DNA of 64,000 nucleotides, from positions 1,054,001 to 1,118,000 of the forward strand of contig NHZP01000006.1 of the NCBI GenBank assembly GCA_003313425.1, written 5' to 3'. A program made the position numbers and the translations under genes. Positions within the stretch are counted from its first letter, which is position 1, and every line of letters begins with the position of its first letter. The stretch comes from Pseudopyrenochaeta lycopersici (lineage: Eukaryota; Ascomycota; Dothideomycetes; Pleosporales; Pseudopyrenochaetaceae). The notes beneath the pieces were generated by a model. The model was not told the DNA's origin. It saw nothing but the letters and a program-made list of their open reading frames with translations, and searched no databases. This document shows, one piece after another, positions 38,810 to 50,991 of the stretch.

Positions 38810-39723
38810 CTAAACCGCAAAGAGCTCCCTTGGTAGCCCATCCCCATCGCAAGATGCAAACCTCCACCAACCCTTCCTCCACCAGCTAGTTCCCCTGACT
38901 AGTATGAATCTCACAGCCTTCGGAATCGGCGGCCAATCTTTCCAACGCCCATCTTCATACGTTCTGTCATGGTTCAGAAACATGAAGGGTACAACGTCCA
39001 GCAAGCCAGCGCCAGTCACGCTCCGCTGGCCCCAAGCGTCGAGGGCAGGCTCGGCAGCGGGGAAGGCCCCGTACTTTGAGAGGGCGGCGATGACGTCGAT
39101 TTCGGAGTGCAAATGCAGCACAAGCGGGTCTTTGATCTGGTCCATCAATTGGAGGAGGTGCGCTGCGTCGAAATCTCGCTCCTTTGCCTTGATGCTTGCC
39201 AAGTAGTCGTGAAATTTTACCAGAGGAGGCATCATGGCTTCATGCTCTTCGTGTGTTTTGGCCCAGACATTTTTATCCTCTTGGTTCAGGATCTCAAGGC
39301 ATTTGGGAAACAAATCCTCCTCTTCGGCGTCGTGGTGTGCTTTGATGAACTTGAACCATGTGAGGCTGTAGTTGATGAAGTCTGGGTAGTCGGACACTTG
39401 AACGTGTGGTGCTTGCAAGTAGATGGAGTTGTAACCGCGGAGAATGGAGTTGTGTAGGAGGGCCATGTGACAGGCACCTATAGTCCAAGTATCCGACTAA
39501 AGGATTGATAAGTGGGATTTCGATAAAAACCGACGGACTAGGTCTGCGTTACCTTTCCAACCTCTACAATAAGAGTCTTTACTAGGGGCAAAGGCCCATC
39601 AACCCATGGCTTGTTCGATTGTAATGGCATAACAGCTTTCCTTGGACTCGACACTTGAGTGTAAAAAAGGCTGATAAATGTAGCACAAAGCAGTATAACA
39701 TGCACCTTTTTGAAACGAGGCAT
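38810..39723 (-). CDS. Hemerythrin HHE-domain protein
   Basis: Probable di-iron four-helix protein. Two exons (39723-39553, 39496-38810) give 285 aa. Iron-ligand motifs in order: HHDAEEEDLFP, THEEHEAMMP and HLHSEID. The splice joins EVGK to SDTWTIGACHMALLHNS in phase 0; the frame after the junction contains the Met of MALLHNS, which would give a truncated 218-aa version missing the first helix. The upstream exon supplies KPWVDGPLPL, typical of fungal members, preceded by a basic and hydrophobic stretch (KVHVILLCATFISLFY) that could be a signal anchor. If translation starts at the second Met (MPLQSNKPW), that stretch is lost. Role unknown; perhaps oxygen or NO sensing. Confidence 0.85.
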
Positions 39724-40483
39724 TCCTATTTATGTCGACTTGAATAAGCATGCTGAGTTTCTATAAGTATGCAATCATGCTTAAACGATTAGTATATACC
39801 AAGAGCCAACGTCGTTTGTCATTGGTGCGGAGCTTCAGCTTGTGTCCGCTCGTGTGCGGCACACCGTTTCTGCCTGTTTGTGGCTGAACATGCGAGGAAT
39901 GCGATTTGCCTTGGCATTTAGGTAACTGTATCATCTTCTCACTGTCGAAGCCTTTTAAATGGAGTAACACTATTTTGTCTAGATATCTTGAATTGAATAT
40001 CTTCGATTAAGACTGTACCTAATGGTAGGCACGGTCACAGGAGGTCACCTCACCCTACCCCTGATTGCCGCTGCATATTAACGGTCATATCTTGCACAAG
40101 GTTGACAGACTTTGAGTATTCAAAATTGACTCTCTTTGCGAACAGTGCATGTCTCGCTACATTTATAATAATTTATTGATCGACTGCCAAAGGTATCTGA
40201 ATGAAAAATATCTGAAGACAGAGAGCAGTGCTTTGTCAGCACGACATACCATGTCAGTGGCAACCATCTCGAGGAAGAGAGTATTTGCTATGATTTCACT
40301 AAAATTCTTACCAAATCGGGGCATAATAATAGAAGAAAGACGCAAAGGGATGGACATGTTTCCTTCAGTGATTGAGAAGTGGAAGAGCCAAAGCTCAACC
40401 GTACATTTGCCAGCACAAAAATTCAATAGCACAAAAGCAGCCATGTTAAAATCTTCATTTCCTAATTTAGGAAAATTTCAGTA
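39724..40483. other. Intergenic region, no supported gene
   Basis: 760 AT-rich bases between two minus-strand genes. Overlapping open frames of about 100 codons occur on both strands at 40149-40487, without recognisable features. Confidence 0.35.
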
Positions 40484-41903
40484 TTAGCTACCACGATATC
40501 CGGCACCCCAGCTCTCAAATAAACCATCCATATACCCAATCATCACGCCCCTCAAACCCGGCGTACTTAGCGTCCCTCGACAAACCCGTCCCATCGCCCG
40601 CGATGGTTCCTTGCGGTATATCCAAACTGTTTCCGTAACTCCCTTGGGTAGTCCATTGGCATTCTGTACACCAAATGTAATCAGCACAATCAGCATGATG
40701 ACTCCGCCAAACATGGTAAGCCACGGCCTCTGCATCTTGATACCCTTATACTTCGTCGTGCTGTCCGTGCACAGCAACAGGGCGAAGTCAAGCGTCTCAG
40801 ATAAGAGGGCCAGGCTGAGGGCGATGATACTGCCGAGAAGCCAGTCGCGCTGCTGGTTGCCGGGGAGCGATATGCAGCCGATACCGTTGCTGGAGCTATC
40901 TAGCACGGCGTACTTATGGCAGTTGCCTGTTGTCACTGCAATCGCGAAGTCGCGGAAGGAGGGGGAGCACCATTTTGTCGTAATTTCCTTCTGGTGGCGA
41001 CCTTGCACCGCAGCGTATAAGCCGTATAGTTGTAGCACGATGAGCATGAGGAAAATGATGAAGGATATCAGGGCGACGATGGCGTAACGGAGGGTATTCG
41101 GAGACAAAGACTGCGTTTGTGGCTGCTCAATTAATGCTTCAGCTCGTTCCTCTTGAATCGAAACTGAGGCATATGCTTCAGGATCAGGATGGTGGACGTT
41201 TGTTGGTTGACGAAGGTCGGACAATGAAATAGCACCAGAGTCCCCAACCCTATCCAAGTTTTCCTCAGAGAGCAGAAAAGAGTCTCGTCCCAGAGCCATT
41301 GCTGGATCCACAACAATCGTCAGCGTATTCACATGAGGTATCATCGAGTCTAACATACTGTAGGGTATTTTCTTCTTCCTTCCCAGAGCGCGCAACGCAT
41401 CTCGAATAGCTTGCCAAAGGATCCGCAGCCCACCCCTACGAATACCATCTTCACCCTTTACATGATGCTTCTCAATAATGAGAATCACCATCTGCATCAT
41501 GGCCCCAACGTCTAGGATCAGGGTCAAAGGCATCCACACAAGCACCTCCCCAGCCGCCAGCGCCGTGCTCACAAAAGCCTGCACAGTAAGCGCGACTCCC
41601 AGCACCGCTAAGCCCAATGCCTTGAAAACAAGCACACACGTTAGCTAGCAATACTACACGGCCACCGCTGGAAAGCCTTGGCGCTAGGCTTACCAGATAC
41701 TGCGCACTCTCCCACCTCACCGCGCGGATGATGCACGTCGGCAAATGGAAGAGAAGCAACAATCCAACAAGAATATATGGCATCATGCTACCACCAGGGT
41801 CAGGGCGGATGTAAGTCTTTGGACAGTCTTCCACCGTGGTTTCGAAAGCGGCGTATGTGATGTTTGGTGCGATCTCGAAGGTGGATGCCCAGGAGCACGA
41901 CAT
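40484..41903 (-). CDS. Multi-pass membrane protein of unknown function
   Basis: Two exons (41903-41694, 41620-40484) give 448 aa. About seven to eight hydrophobic segments: MMPYILVGLLLLFHLPTCII, LGLAVLGVALTVQAFVST, VWMPLTLILDVGAMMQMVI, YAIVALISFIIFLMLIVL, LLGSIIALSLALLSE and MFGGVIMLIVLITFGV. A polar loop of about 110 residues splits the first helices from the rest and carries many Ser and Glu. Pro/Cys spacing in the N-terminal lumenal part (SCSWASTFEIAPN...VEDCPKTY) suggests a disulfide. An upstream in-frame Met at 41966 exists, but 41903 follows the likely leader better. A TATATAAA box lies about 147 bases upstream. I do not recognise the family. Confidence 0.75.
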
Positions 41904-43929
41904 GGTCGAATGCTGCGAAACGGAACAACAAAAACGAGTAAAAGAATTCGATATAACGAAAGACAAGGATGGGAAATAAATTAATGGGTAGGTATGAAAT
42001 GGTGAATGTGTGTTTGACTTTGTAGTGTTTCTTCATCATACACCTCTTGTTTATATACTTGGTACTTTAGACAGCCTTGCCAGCCTTGCGCTCTTCTCCG
42101 TCTCCCCGGATCGGAACGGGGTTTTGGCTTGCATCTCCTCAGCTGGAGAGAGATCGAATCTGATACATGTGGCTATGCATGCAGCTGAATGGTCCTCCAA
42201 CACGAAAGCGATGATGTATTGCCCTCGCAGCACGCTAGTCTGATTTGACTTGACTCCATCGCGGAGAGGCATACCACGCACGCGGTTGACAAAATTCCCC
42301 GCTCTCCCAAAAGTCATCTTTTATCAGCTTAGATATCTACGCAACAACAAGAGATAATCCTAAAATTCTACTGTACATCATAGAGCATTACCTATAGTAC
42401 CGTCCTAGCTTTACAGTTATTAACTAAAAGGTGTTGTTGTAGGTTAATCATGCGTTGCGCAGACACCTGCATCGGTGTTCGCTCCAATCTTAGCGTATTT
42501 TTGGTGAGATTAGACGTTTTGGCAGTGCGGCGATTTTTGTCAACCGCGTGCCACGGTGTCGACTGCGTAATGGAAATCAGGGGGTTAATTCCTGCCATCC
42601 AGTACTTTCAGCCTAGTATTACGTGTGACAATGGTATCGGTAAGTGGCTTGCAAAGCTACTCGCCCGCACTTGTGGTTGGCGCACGCTCTTCGGATGCCT
42701 GATTAGTTGTGAGAATAGGATCTCCTCATACTGTACTCAGCGATTGTGTAAAGACCTAGACTTTGGCACTGGGATATACTGCAAACAATTGCAATACTCA
42801 AGACATCGGGTAGATACAACCCCAACCTACATATCACCAAGGCTGACCTTTACTCTTGATAGCTCGCAAAGAAAAGTTAAGCAAGCAAGTACGCCCATTC
42901 AGCGCTGATGTGGATATCGAAAAGGGTGATCGATATCGATATCCTGCATGGAATGACTGCATATCGTGAAACCGAGTCCTCCAGCCTGATAGACCGATCT
43001 CGGATCCCCGTCTCAGTACCGATCAGGCTGCGAGGCGTGGAACTTGCCGCGACCAAGCCGACGCCCGCTGCATAGGAGGAAAGCATAATGCAGACTCCTA
43101 GAACGCTGTGAGTGGATGTGAATTCACAGACGGTACAAGGCGAAGTCAATAATTCTAGCCCATCTGTCCGTAAGCCGGTTATAGCCTCTCCTCGGCTATG
43201 ACGAAACGTCTCAGACTTGCATTACACGTTGGCAAGGCAGCGTCTTGCGAGGCATATCGTGCCCTTCGCTTGCGAAACGCGGAGAGACGAAAAGTCGGTT
43301 GCTGCGCCTCGTGAGGGGACATTGGGCCTGAAGCTGTCGAGCTGGCCGAGGTTGCTTTTGTTCGGGTAGGCAGTCGACGCATGAGCTGGTTGCAGGAAGC
43401 TAGTTGCATGAAAGGTAAGATGGAGGGACTGTAAGGAGATGGAATGGAAGACCAAGGCAGCATATGCAGTTGAAATGCCCCTCTATTGAGAGACAGGACT
43501 TGATTCTTCACCTCTTTGGTACGTCAACGCATCTCTTGCGACCCTACAAGACATCTAGCCCAAAAGTAAACATGAACCCATTATGCTCCGTCGCTCCCGA
43601 TGCATAGACAGATGCAATAGTCCCACCCAAAAACGCCAGAACCCAAGTGATATAATCCTTCGACGGAGGAAATTCGTCGCCGAGTGTAAGGAAACAGGAA
43701 AAAAGGTGGAATGATATGCACATTACCAAGCAAACAATGGACAGTTGAACATGGATATCGAGAAATGATGTTGGAAAGAAGCGAAGTATGCGGAAAGTCG
43801 TAGCGTCTGATGGGAGAGAGACACGCCGTGCAGTGCCTTTTCATAGTTAGTATAAGAGTAACATGGTGAGCGTGGATGGAGTGACTAACCTGTGTAGAGC
43901 TGATGTTCATGTCCAGCCAGATCCCAGGC
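41904..43929. other. Intergenic region of about 2 kb
   Basis: Contains a TATATAAA-type box (minus strand, about 42050-42057) for the gene to the left. The longest open frame (42450-42908, plus) has no recognisable domain. No repeats of note. Confidence 0.35.
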
Positions 43930-44517
43930 TCAGTTATGGGGGATCTCCTTGCTCTTACCCTGGCCAGCCCAGACACCACCACCAACGGCGCGCGAGATGC
44001 CCACACCGAGGCCCACAGCGGCAGCGACGACGAGGAGAGCAATGACGATCTTAGCCCACAGTCTCTGCTTGCTGGTCAAGTTCCGGAAGAAGGCACAGCC
44101 GCGGGTGCGTTGAGCCGTCTTCCGCTTGTCCAGGACAGCCTGTCTTGACGGCCACATGGTGCACTCCTTGACACGCCCGTCAACGGAGATCTTGGGTTGC
44201 TGGGTGCTGGCGGCACTGAGGGGTACTCCGGCCTCGACATCGCGCTCGTAGGTGGTGACGCCGAGGTGCGTCTTGCTCTGGGGAGCACTGTTGGCGTCCA
44301 TGGAGCGACGGGCCTCGGGGTGCTTGTAGAAGGCCGAGTAGGGGTTGGTTGGGTCGGCAGCCCACTCCTTCTTAGCAGCCTCTGCCGATGCTGAAGACAT
44401 TGTCGAGTCGTTGGAGGGCGGCGAGCGCAGGGCTGGCGGCGGCGGTATCGACGGCGTGTTTGTGCGCTCGACGGTGGCGCCAAAGGTGATTGGCGCATTG
44501 TTCTCGTTTGCTGCCAT
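43930..44517 (-). CDS. Single-pass membrane protein of unknown function
   Basis: Single exon, 195 aa. The N-terminal 150 residues are polar, Pro/Ser/Ala-rich and predicted disordered, followed by a basic stretch (RNLTSKQRLWAK) and one strong helix (IVIALLVVAAAVGLGVGI). A short tail follows. The layout fits a type II or tail-anchored protein with a cytoplasmic N-domain. PYSAFYKHPEARRSMD looks like a conserved motif of such fungal proteins (recollection). The reading frame is GC-rich with good codon bias, unlike the flanking intergenic DNA. No enzymatic motif is present. Confidence 0.7.
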   Translation of the reverse strand: MAANENNAPITFGATVERTNTPSIPPPPALRSPPSNDSTMSSASAEAAKKEWAADPTNPYSAFYKHPEARRSMDANSAPQSKTHLGVTTYERDVEAGVPLSAASTQQPKISVDGRVKECTMWPSRQAVLDKRKTAQRTRGCAFFRNLTSKQRLWAKIVIALLVVAAAVGLGVGISRAVGGGVWAGQGKSKEIPHN

Positions 44518-46434
44518 TGTGACGTGGGCAAGGAGTGTTTCACGTGGACAATGACGGTGTTGGGGGAGCGTGGGTGCGTGAGCTCGTCAGGAGAGACCCT
44601 TTATCAAGGATGGGTGCGTGCTGCAGATGCAGGGAGAGCTGCACTGGCACACGTGGTGTGACGAGGTAGCAAGTCGGGGGGGTAGATTCACAGCAGGCGT
44701 GGCATGGGGATGTCGTGCTTTTGTGCTGCTCAGTTGTGCGTATCGTCGTATTGTTTCGTTGAACGGGAAGGGCCGACAGGCGAGGGAGATTGCAGTGAAA
44801 GGAGCGACGGGACCAGGAGTAGCTGCTGGCTGACCAGATGGCCCAATTGCTGCGGGGCAGGAAGCAGAGAGCGGCGAGGCTGCGGCTGGAGGAGCTTGAG
44901 AGCAGTTGCGGCTAGCAAAAAGGCATCGCGGGTGGGAGGAAGCGTGGAATATGAGCGCGATGGCACGCCAGGCCCAGAGCCGCTGGAGGTCTGTGTGAAT
45001 GCAATGAGTTCCAGGCTAGCTGGGTGATCGGGCGCGCTAAGCGGTTCGGGAAGTGCACCCTGTGAATTCAAAGTCGCCGCGAAGGGGTTTGATTTGACGG
45101 CGCAGCAAGTCAATGGATCGATACCTTGAGCTGCTTGTCGCATCTTGCTCGCCCTCATCAATCCAGCACCGTTGCCGTCGAGAAGGCTGTCTCAGTGGGC
45201 TGCCCTGTCACCGTCGAGAGCGTGCACGCCGGCCAGCACACCTCACTGTGACTGAGCTTGACGCCGCTGCACGTCTGCGCCATTCTTCACAGCGTGCCTG
45301 GACAATAGACCACCAGCACCCATTCCGGGCCTAGCAATGTCCTGGCCCAGGAGCCGAGCCCCCAGCTGGGTGCGCCAGCCGGGGCCCGGCTCCTCTTGGC
45401 TGTTGAGCACCGAGGCCGCGTGCGGCTAAAGCCTGCAGAGGAACAGCTGCTTGGGCCGCCTGGAGCATCATGCCCACGCGGAGCGGCTGGCCGAGAGCCT
45501 TGGGGTCGCTGCTTGTCTGTCATGCAAAGCCGTCGACTGACCTGCTGTCCTCAGTTTTCACGGCCACCAAAGCAATCATGGCCATTTCTTGTTTCTCCAA
45601 CATTGCTTGCGAGCCTGCTTCGGCCATGTCTCCCCTGTCTTGCATGGTACTTTCGGACATGCAAACGGCAGGCCAGTGATGCTATCTCAAATACACGGCA
45701 GCTCGTCCCTTATGAGAGACGGACGGCCGCTGCCCTTACTAGTCGCGGCGCAACACACATGCTTTACGACATTCTAGTCATGCAGTGGCAAACGAGTCAC
45801 GATGCGAGCAGACGCCGCTTGAATTTCCTCAGAGAATACGGCGTGCAACTTGCTCCTGAGATTAGATAATGCACGAATAATATCTACTGAAGCGAGATCC
45901 TGGAGATCCACCGGTCGAAGATTGACTTCTCACCCCCAGCACGTGCGTCCCGTCCAACCCTCGCCGCTAATGCAAACCCTCTGCGCCTGCTCTCTGCTTC
46001 ACGGCGCCGACGATGGTGTTGGAAAAAACCGCGCAATCTAAACACGCAATCGTCACAAGCCGTTGGCAACAATCCACGCTTGTTCCAGAATCACGCGGCC
46101 TGGACGCCCCAATGCTTCGGCACTACTTCCGGCTAAGCCTAGATAGCCAGAGCAGCGTCAAGGCTTGTCCACAACGAAGCCTCGCCGCAAAGGGGAGTTG
46201 CTATCTTGACCACCTGCATCGTCGTGACACCTCGTCATAGCTGCCCAATCTTGACCAAACAAAATGCCGCTCCCAACGCCAATGCTATGCTATTCGCCTC
46301 CATCACTGTTTTCGCCCCCTCAACCCTACAGTATCCCGGCCGGTAGCCGCATTATTAGTCTACCAAACTGGCCGGTAGCCGCGTAGCGCCTCGTCCTCTT
46401 CCTTTTCATCCACCGTAACGAACACCCGCCACTA
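44518..46434. other. Intergenic region of about 1.9 kb with a 13-bp direct repeat
   Basis: GC-rich at the left, several short chance frames. GGCCGGTAGCCGC occurs at 46338-46350 and again at 46370-46382, just beyond the ABC transporter stop. No gene is supported. Confidence 0.4.
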
Positions 46435-49400
46435 CTAGCTCTCCCTAATGAAGTCTGTCCTCCGGATACCAGATCGTTCACACATGCTCTTGAATACCCC
46501 GCCTTGATCGTAGAGTTTCAGTGGGGTGTCGAGTTCCGCAATCGACCCCGCGTCCATGACGCAAATGCGGTCGTAGTGGATAATAGTCTTGAGACGATGC
46601 GCGATGCAGAGCAGTGTTTTCCCTCGGAAACCCTCGACGATCGTCCTTTGGATTTTGGCGTCTGTTTCAAAGTCGACTGAGCTGGTAGCTTCGTCGCACA
46701 CAATGATCTGCGAGCCGCGGACAAGAGCTCTTGCCAATGCAAGCAACTGCCGCTGGCCGAGAGAGAAGTTGAGCCCTGTGCAATATTAATACAATTCTGT
46801 CATGCAGCCTGTAATTTGGAGTACTTACCCTCCTCCTCTACTACACTGTCCAGGTGTATCCTTCCGGAGTGGTCATCCATTGTTGCCTCATTGGAAACAA
46901 GATCAGACTGTCGCAAAGCTCCCCACAGTTCCAGGTCTGAGTGCTCGTGAAACGGATCGAGATTCGATCTGATCGTTCCTTTGAACAGGGTAGGGTCTTG
47001 AGGTATGATCGCCAACTTCGAACGCAGGTCGTGAAGCCCAATTGTGCCAATATCAACGCCGTCGATGACGATTGAACCGCCTGACAACTCTTGAAGCCGG
47101 AATAGGGCAGACATGATGGATGACTTGCCAGCTCCAGTACGCCCAACAACACCAATACGCTCGCCAGCACGAACGTGCATGCTCAGCCCTTTCAGAACTA
47201 GAGGTAGACCTGCCCGGTATCTCATCTCTACGTTATCGAAGACAATCTCTCCGTGCTCAGGCCACGTCGGCCGTACATCGCCCATATGCAGTGGCGCTTC
47301 TTCCTCCAATTCGGTTCCGTAATGGTGGATACGCTCAGTCGAGTTCATATTGTTCTCCACTTCGGCAAGCTGGCGCACAGTGAACTGAATCATCTGCACA
47401 ATGGTAAGAATGTATGAGAGGACCAAGCCAGCGATGCTGGGATTGACAGAGAAACGGCTCGTGACAACGAGAATACCAGTTGAAAATACCAAAAAGATGC
47501 CCACGACATCCAGTCGCACACTCAACCAACGCTGATTGGCGAATGTGAGATAGTAGGCGCTGTTCATGTCGTCAATTGACGCCCGGACCGACTTGGAGAA
47601 TTGATCTTGAAGGCTATAGGCGCGGATTGTCGGAGTGCCCATAACTGCCTCGCCGAAACGGGCAAATACCGCGCTCCGTAAAACTGCCTCGTGGCGCTTC
47701 ACCTCTCGAGCAGAAGATCGGTAATAGGCTGCCGAGAACATGAAGAGGACGAACAGAGGCCCCAGAGCAATGGCGTAGTAGTAGTAATAGGCGATAATGA
47801 GAATGAAAACCCTGGAGGACCAGTCAGCATAAGTTGAGGTGGCGGAAGCAGTTACAAAGTCCTAAAAGCTATACAAGTACTTACGATATGATCATGGCGA
47901 GCGTGATAAAGTACATGCGCATGGCTTCAGTCAAAGTGTTGTCCATGACATCGATGTCTTTACTGAAGCGGTTTGTAATACGACCGAGGGGAGTGGTATC
48001 GAAGAAGGACATGGGCGCGCGAAGGACTCGAGTGATGGCTCGGTGAAGCATCTTCTTACCAGCCTCTGTACCGAAAACAGAGACCGCGAAGGAGAACATG
48101 AACATGAAAAGGGCCTGGCTGAAACCAAAGGCAGAATACGCGCCGATATATACACCCTGCAAACGTTGTGATCAGTGGTTGCTGCACAAGCATTTCGTAC
48201 AAGCGGTACTTACCTCGCTATAGCCAAACTTATCAGAAGTCCAGTATGACAGCCATAAGCTTGTCACAATGTTCGCTCCTTGACTGAGTACCAGGAGAAT
48301 AAAGACAAGCGGACCGACCCAGAGGCCACCGCCTGCTCGAATATACTCGATCCAAACATTCCAAGATACGCTCTTGGTTGCACGTTCCTCGGTTTGCATG
48401 AGAGCTGCTTGTTTCTTACTCTTCTTTTCTTTCTTAGTTTCCTTGACTCTGGTGTCGACTTCCCGATCTTCCTCATCTTCCTCCTGCTCATCATGCTTAG
48501 CGGTCGTGCTCATAAGCTGCTGAAAGCCCTCGTTGTGAGCCATGAGATTGTCAAAGGTATCCACGGCCTGCACACGTCCTTCCTCTACCCAGATAATCCT
48601 ATCGCATCGGTCGAGCACGTGAAGCTGATGGGTAGCCAGGATGCGGCATTTGTCCTTGAGCAGGCCGCAAATAGCATTGTCCATAATGTGGCGACCAACG
48701 TGTGCGTCGACGGCACTGAGCGGGTCATCCATAAGCACGATATCCGCATCGAAGTAAATGGCGCGAGCAATATTCATACGCTGTTTCTGTCCACCCGATA
48801 CAGTGATGCCGCGCTCCCCGATCTCGGTCGCATCGCCGTGGGGAAGCATGTCCAGGTCTGGTCGCAGTGCGCACGCGTCAATCACCGCATCGTACCACTT
48901 TCGCTTAAAGTCTTTGCCAAAGACAATGTTCTCGCGCACAGTCGCGTTTTGAATCCAGGCATACTGCGGGCAGAAGGCTCGAGTGGCGCCCATGATTACT
49001 TCGCCGTTCGTCTTCCGCATGTCGCCCGCCAGTGCAGCAAGAAGGGAGCTCTTTCCGGAACCAACACTACCAATGATGGCGACCAACTCATTCCTGCCAA
49101 ACCGTAGATCGATGCCTTTTATCTCAAAGGGCTTTTCTTCCTCAACAATGGTCGTATTTGAAGAGCCTGTATTGCCGCTTCCTTCTTGTGCTGATTGCGC
49201 AACGGCTTTCTTCTCCTTCTTTTCTTGCCTTGTCTCTTTCTTCTTTCCTGGCAAATCTTCAGCTTCCTGTGTTGGGTGGCGCTCCCACGTAAAATCTGCG
49301 TTTTTGAGCACTACCGCATCTTTGGCATTGTAGTCCCACGTCGCGCTGTCCTCTGCTTCTTCGGCTAGCAGGAATTCCTGGATGCGTTTTATCGATACGT

Positions 49401-50991
49401 TTGCGTCGATGACTTGACCAATGACAAGGGGAAGGAAGTTCAGCGGGATGCGCATCGAGTTGAAGAGAGCCAGAGAGGAGAAGATCCGCGCTGGGTCAAG
49501 GTTCCGGTGCACCTGCGAGTAGGTGATGAACGACACCATGGAGGCGAAGACAGGCATTGACATTCCCACAGCGAGGATGGCATTTCTGATTGTCAGCAGG
49601 ATCTGAATGTCGTGAATCTCCTTCTTCCTGATGTTCTGGATTCGCTGGAGAAAGCTCGTCTCCCAACCAAAGTACTTGACAAAACGAACACCTTGGAGGA
49701 TTTCCTGCGTCAAGCTCACACGTTGATCAGTAATCTTGTTAATAGCCACTCTTCGGCGGAAAAGTGTTTTCACAGCTCGACCAAGGAGTGGCATGGCCAC
49801 AAGAATGAGACCGAGACCAGGCAACGCGCTGTATGTCAGGTTGACGAGAAGCAGGGCAGTTGTGATCAGGATACCAACTGGTGCAGTCCAAATCATGTGA
49901 AAGAAACCGCTGGCTTGATCGACGCGATACGTGTCAGTAGACATCAAGTTGACGATGCGACCATTGCCCCATCCCTCGCCGTCTCCCGCTATACCCCCTG
50001 GACCGGTCGGTGCCTGCTTCTTTTGCTTTTTCTTCAGTAACTTCTTGTACCAGGCGCGCTCGGCGTCACTTCCTGGCTTTATGTCTGGAGGCGGTGCTTC
50101 AACCAGCGCTTGACCGCCTGCCTTTGCTCTTCCTGACAGCTTCATGGCCTTGCTGAAAATGAGGGCGATCAAAACTCCTCTTGCCTCGCCACCGATCATC
50201 ATTCCGCGGTACATGAAGTGGTTCATTGCCAAGCTTTGGCAGGCCTGCAGCACCGTAATACCAATGACCAGTCCGATTCCCTCTCCTATGTTCGGTGCTG
50301 GCGCGCCCGTACGTTGGGCAACATAAGCTTTCACGGCGAAATTGATCAAATACCGTAATACGAAGGGCGCTACACTTTGTATAACCGATGAGGTTAGCTG
50401 GCAGAGTCCTCCAGTGATGAATTCCCACTTGAAAGTTTCGAACATGGCACCTAGGAGTGGTCGCGGATAGCCTGCCTCTCTCCGTCGCTTAAAAGCAGCT
50501 TCGAGCTTCTCTGCCATCACATCGGCACTCCTGTCCGGATTGACAGACCAGAGATCGTTCTTCTCCAGCGGGCGCTTATATCCGACCGACATCAAAGGTT
50601 GCATCCATTGCCAGGTAAGTCGGCTGGGTATGGACGCGCCATACTCTGGGCAAACCGCTCGTTCTTTGGGCACAGGTGGTGGGTTATTTTTCAACACGTT
50701 TAGTCTTTTGTAGAAGGGCTTCTTTCTTCGTACGGAGCGTGTAGCGTCCGAGTCGTTGTCGCTCGTTTCTGAATACCCGCTGGTTCCAGTGGTCAATCTT
50801 GACAAAGCGGCGCCTCTCGTGCTACGGCTATCGCCATTCTCGAGGTCTCTTTCCTTGGTGCCTGTTTTGATCGGTTCAAACTCGGGCTCATACTCTGTAG
50901 GTTGTTGTGCTTTAGCCTGAGGGTCCGCCAACCCAAACTCCGTCTCTTTCTCATTTTCGTCCAGTGATGACGTCGAGGCCGATTTGGCCAT
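46435..50991 (-). CDS. ABC transporter, multidrug-resistance-associated (ABCC/Yor1-like)
   Basis: Plasma-membrane ATP-driven exporter of organic anions or drugs. Four exons (50991-48214, 48156-47885, 47811-46829, 46775-46435) give 1457 aa. Order: a polar N-tail of about 110 residues, membrane domain 1, NBD1 (Walker A GSVGSGKSS, signature VSGGQKQR, Walker B ADIVLMDDP), an acidic/Lys-rich linker, membrane domain 2, and NBD2 (GRTGAGKSS, signature LNFSLGQRQL spanning the last intron, VCDEATSSVD, H-loop AHRLKT). No N-terminal extra membrane domain (TMD0) is present, as in Yor1. A Lys-rich cytoplasmic insert (KKLLKKKQKKQ) lies in membrane domain 1 and another (GKKKETRQEKKEKK) just before NBD1. A strong candidate for drug resistance or metabolite export. 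Confidence 0.95.

Noticed and set aside
40149..40487. Overlapping sense and antisense frames of about 100 codons
   Set aside because: AT-rich intergenic DNA, no family resemblance, and the plus-strand frame runs into the 3' end of the neighbouring gene.
42450..42908. Plus-strand open frame of 152 codons
   Set aside because: No recognisable domain, Cys/Arg-rich composition typical of chance frames, no promoter or splice signals, and overlapping frames on the other strand.
44518..46434. Several GC-rich open frames of 60 to 157 codons
   Set aside because: They overlap on both strands, have no motifs, and GC-rich intergenic DNA favours chance open frames.
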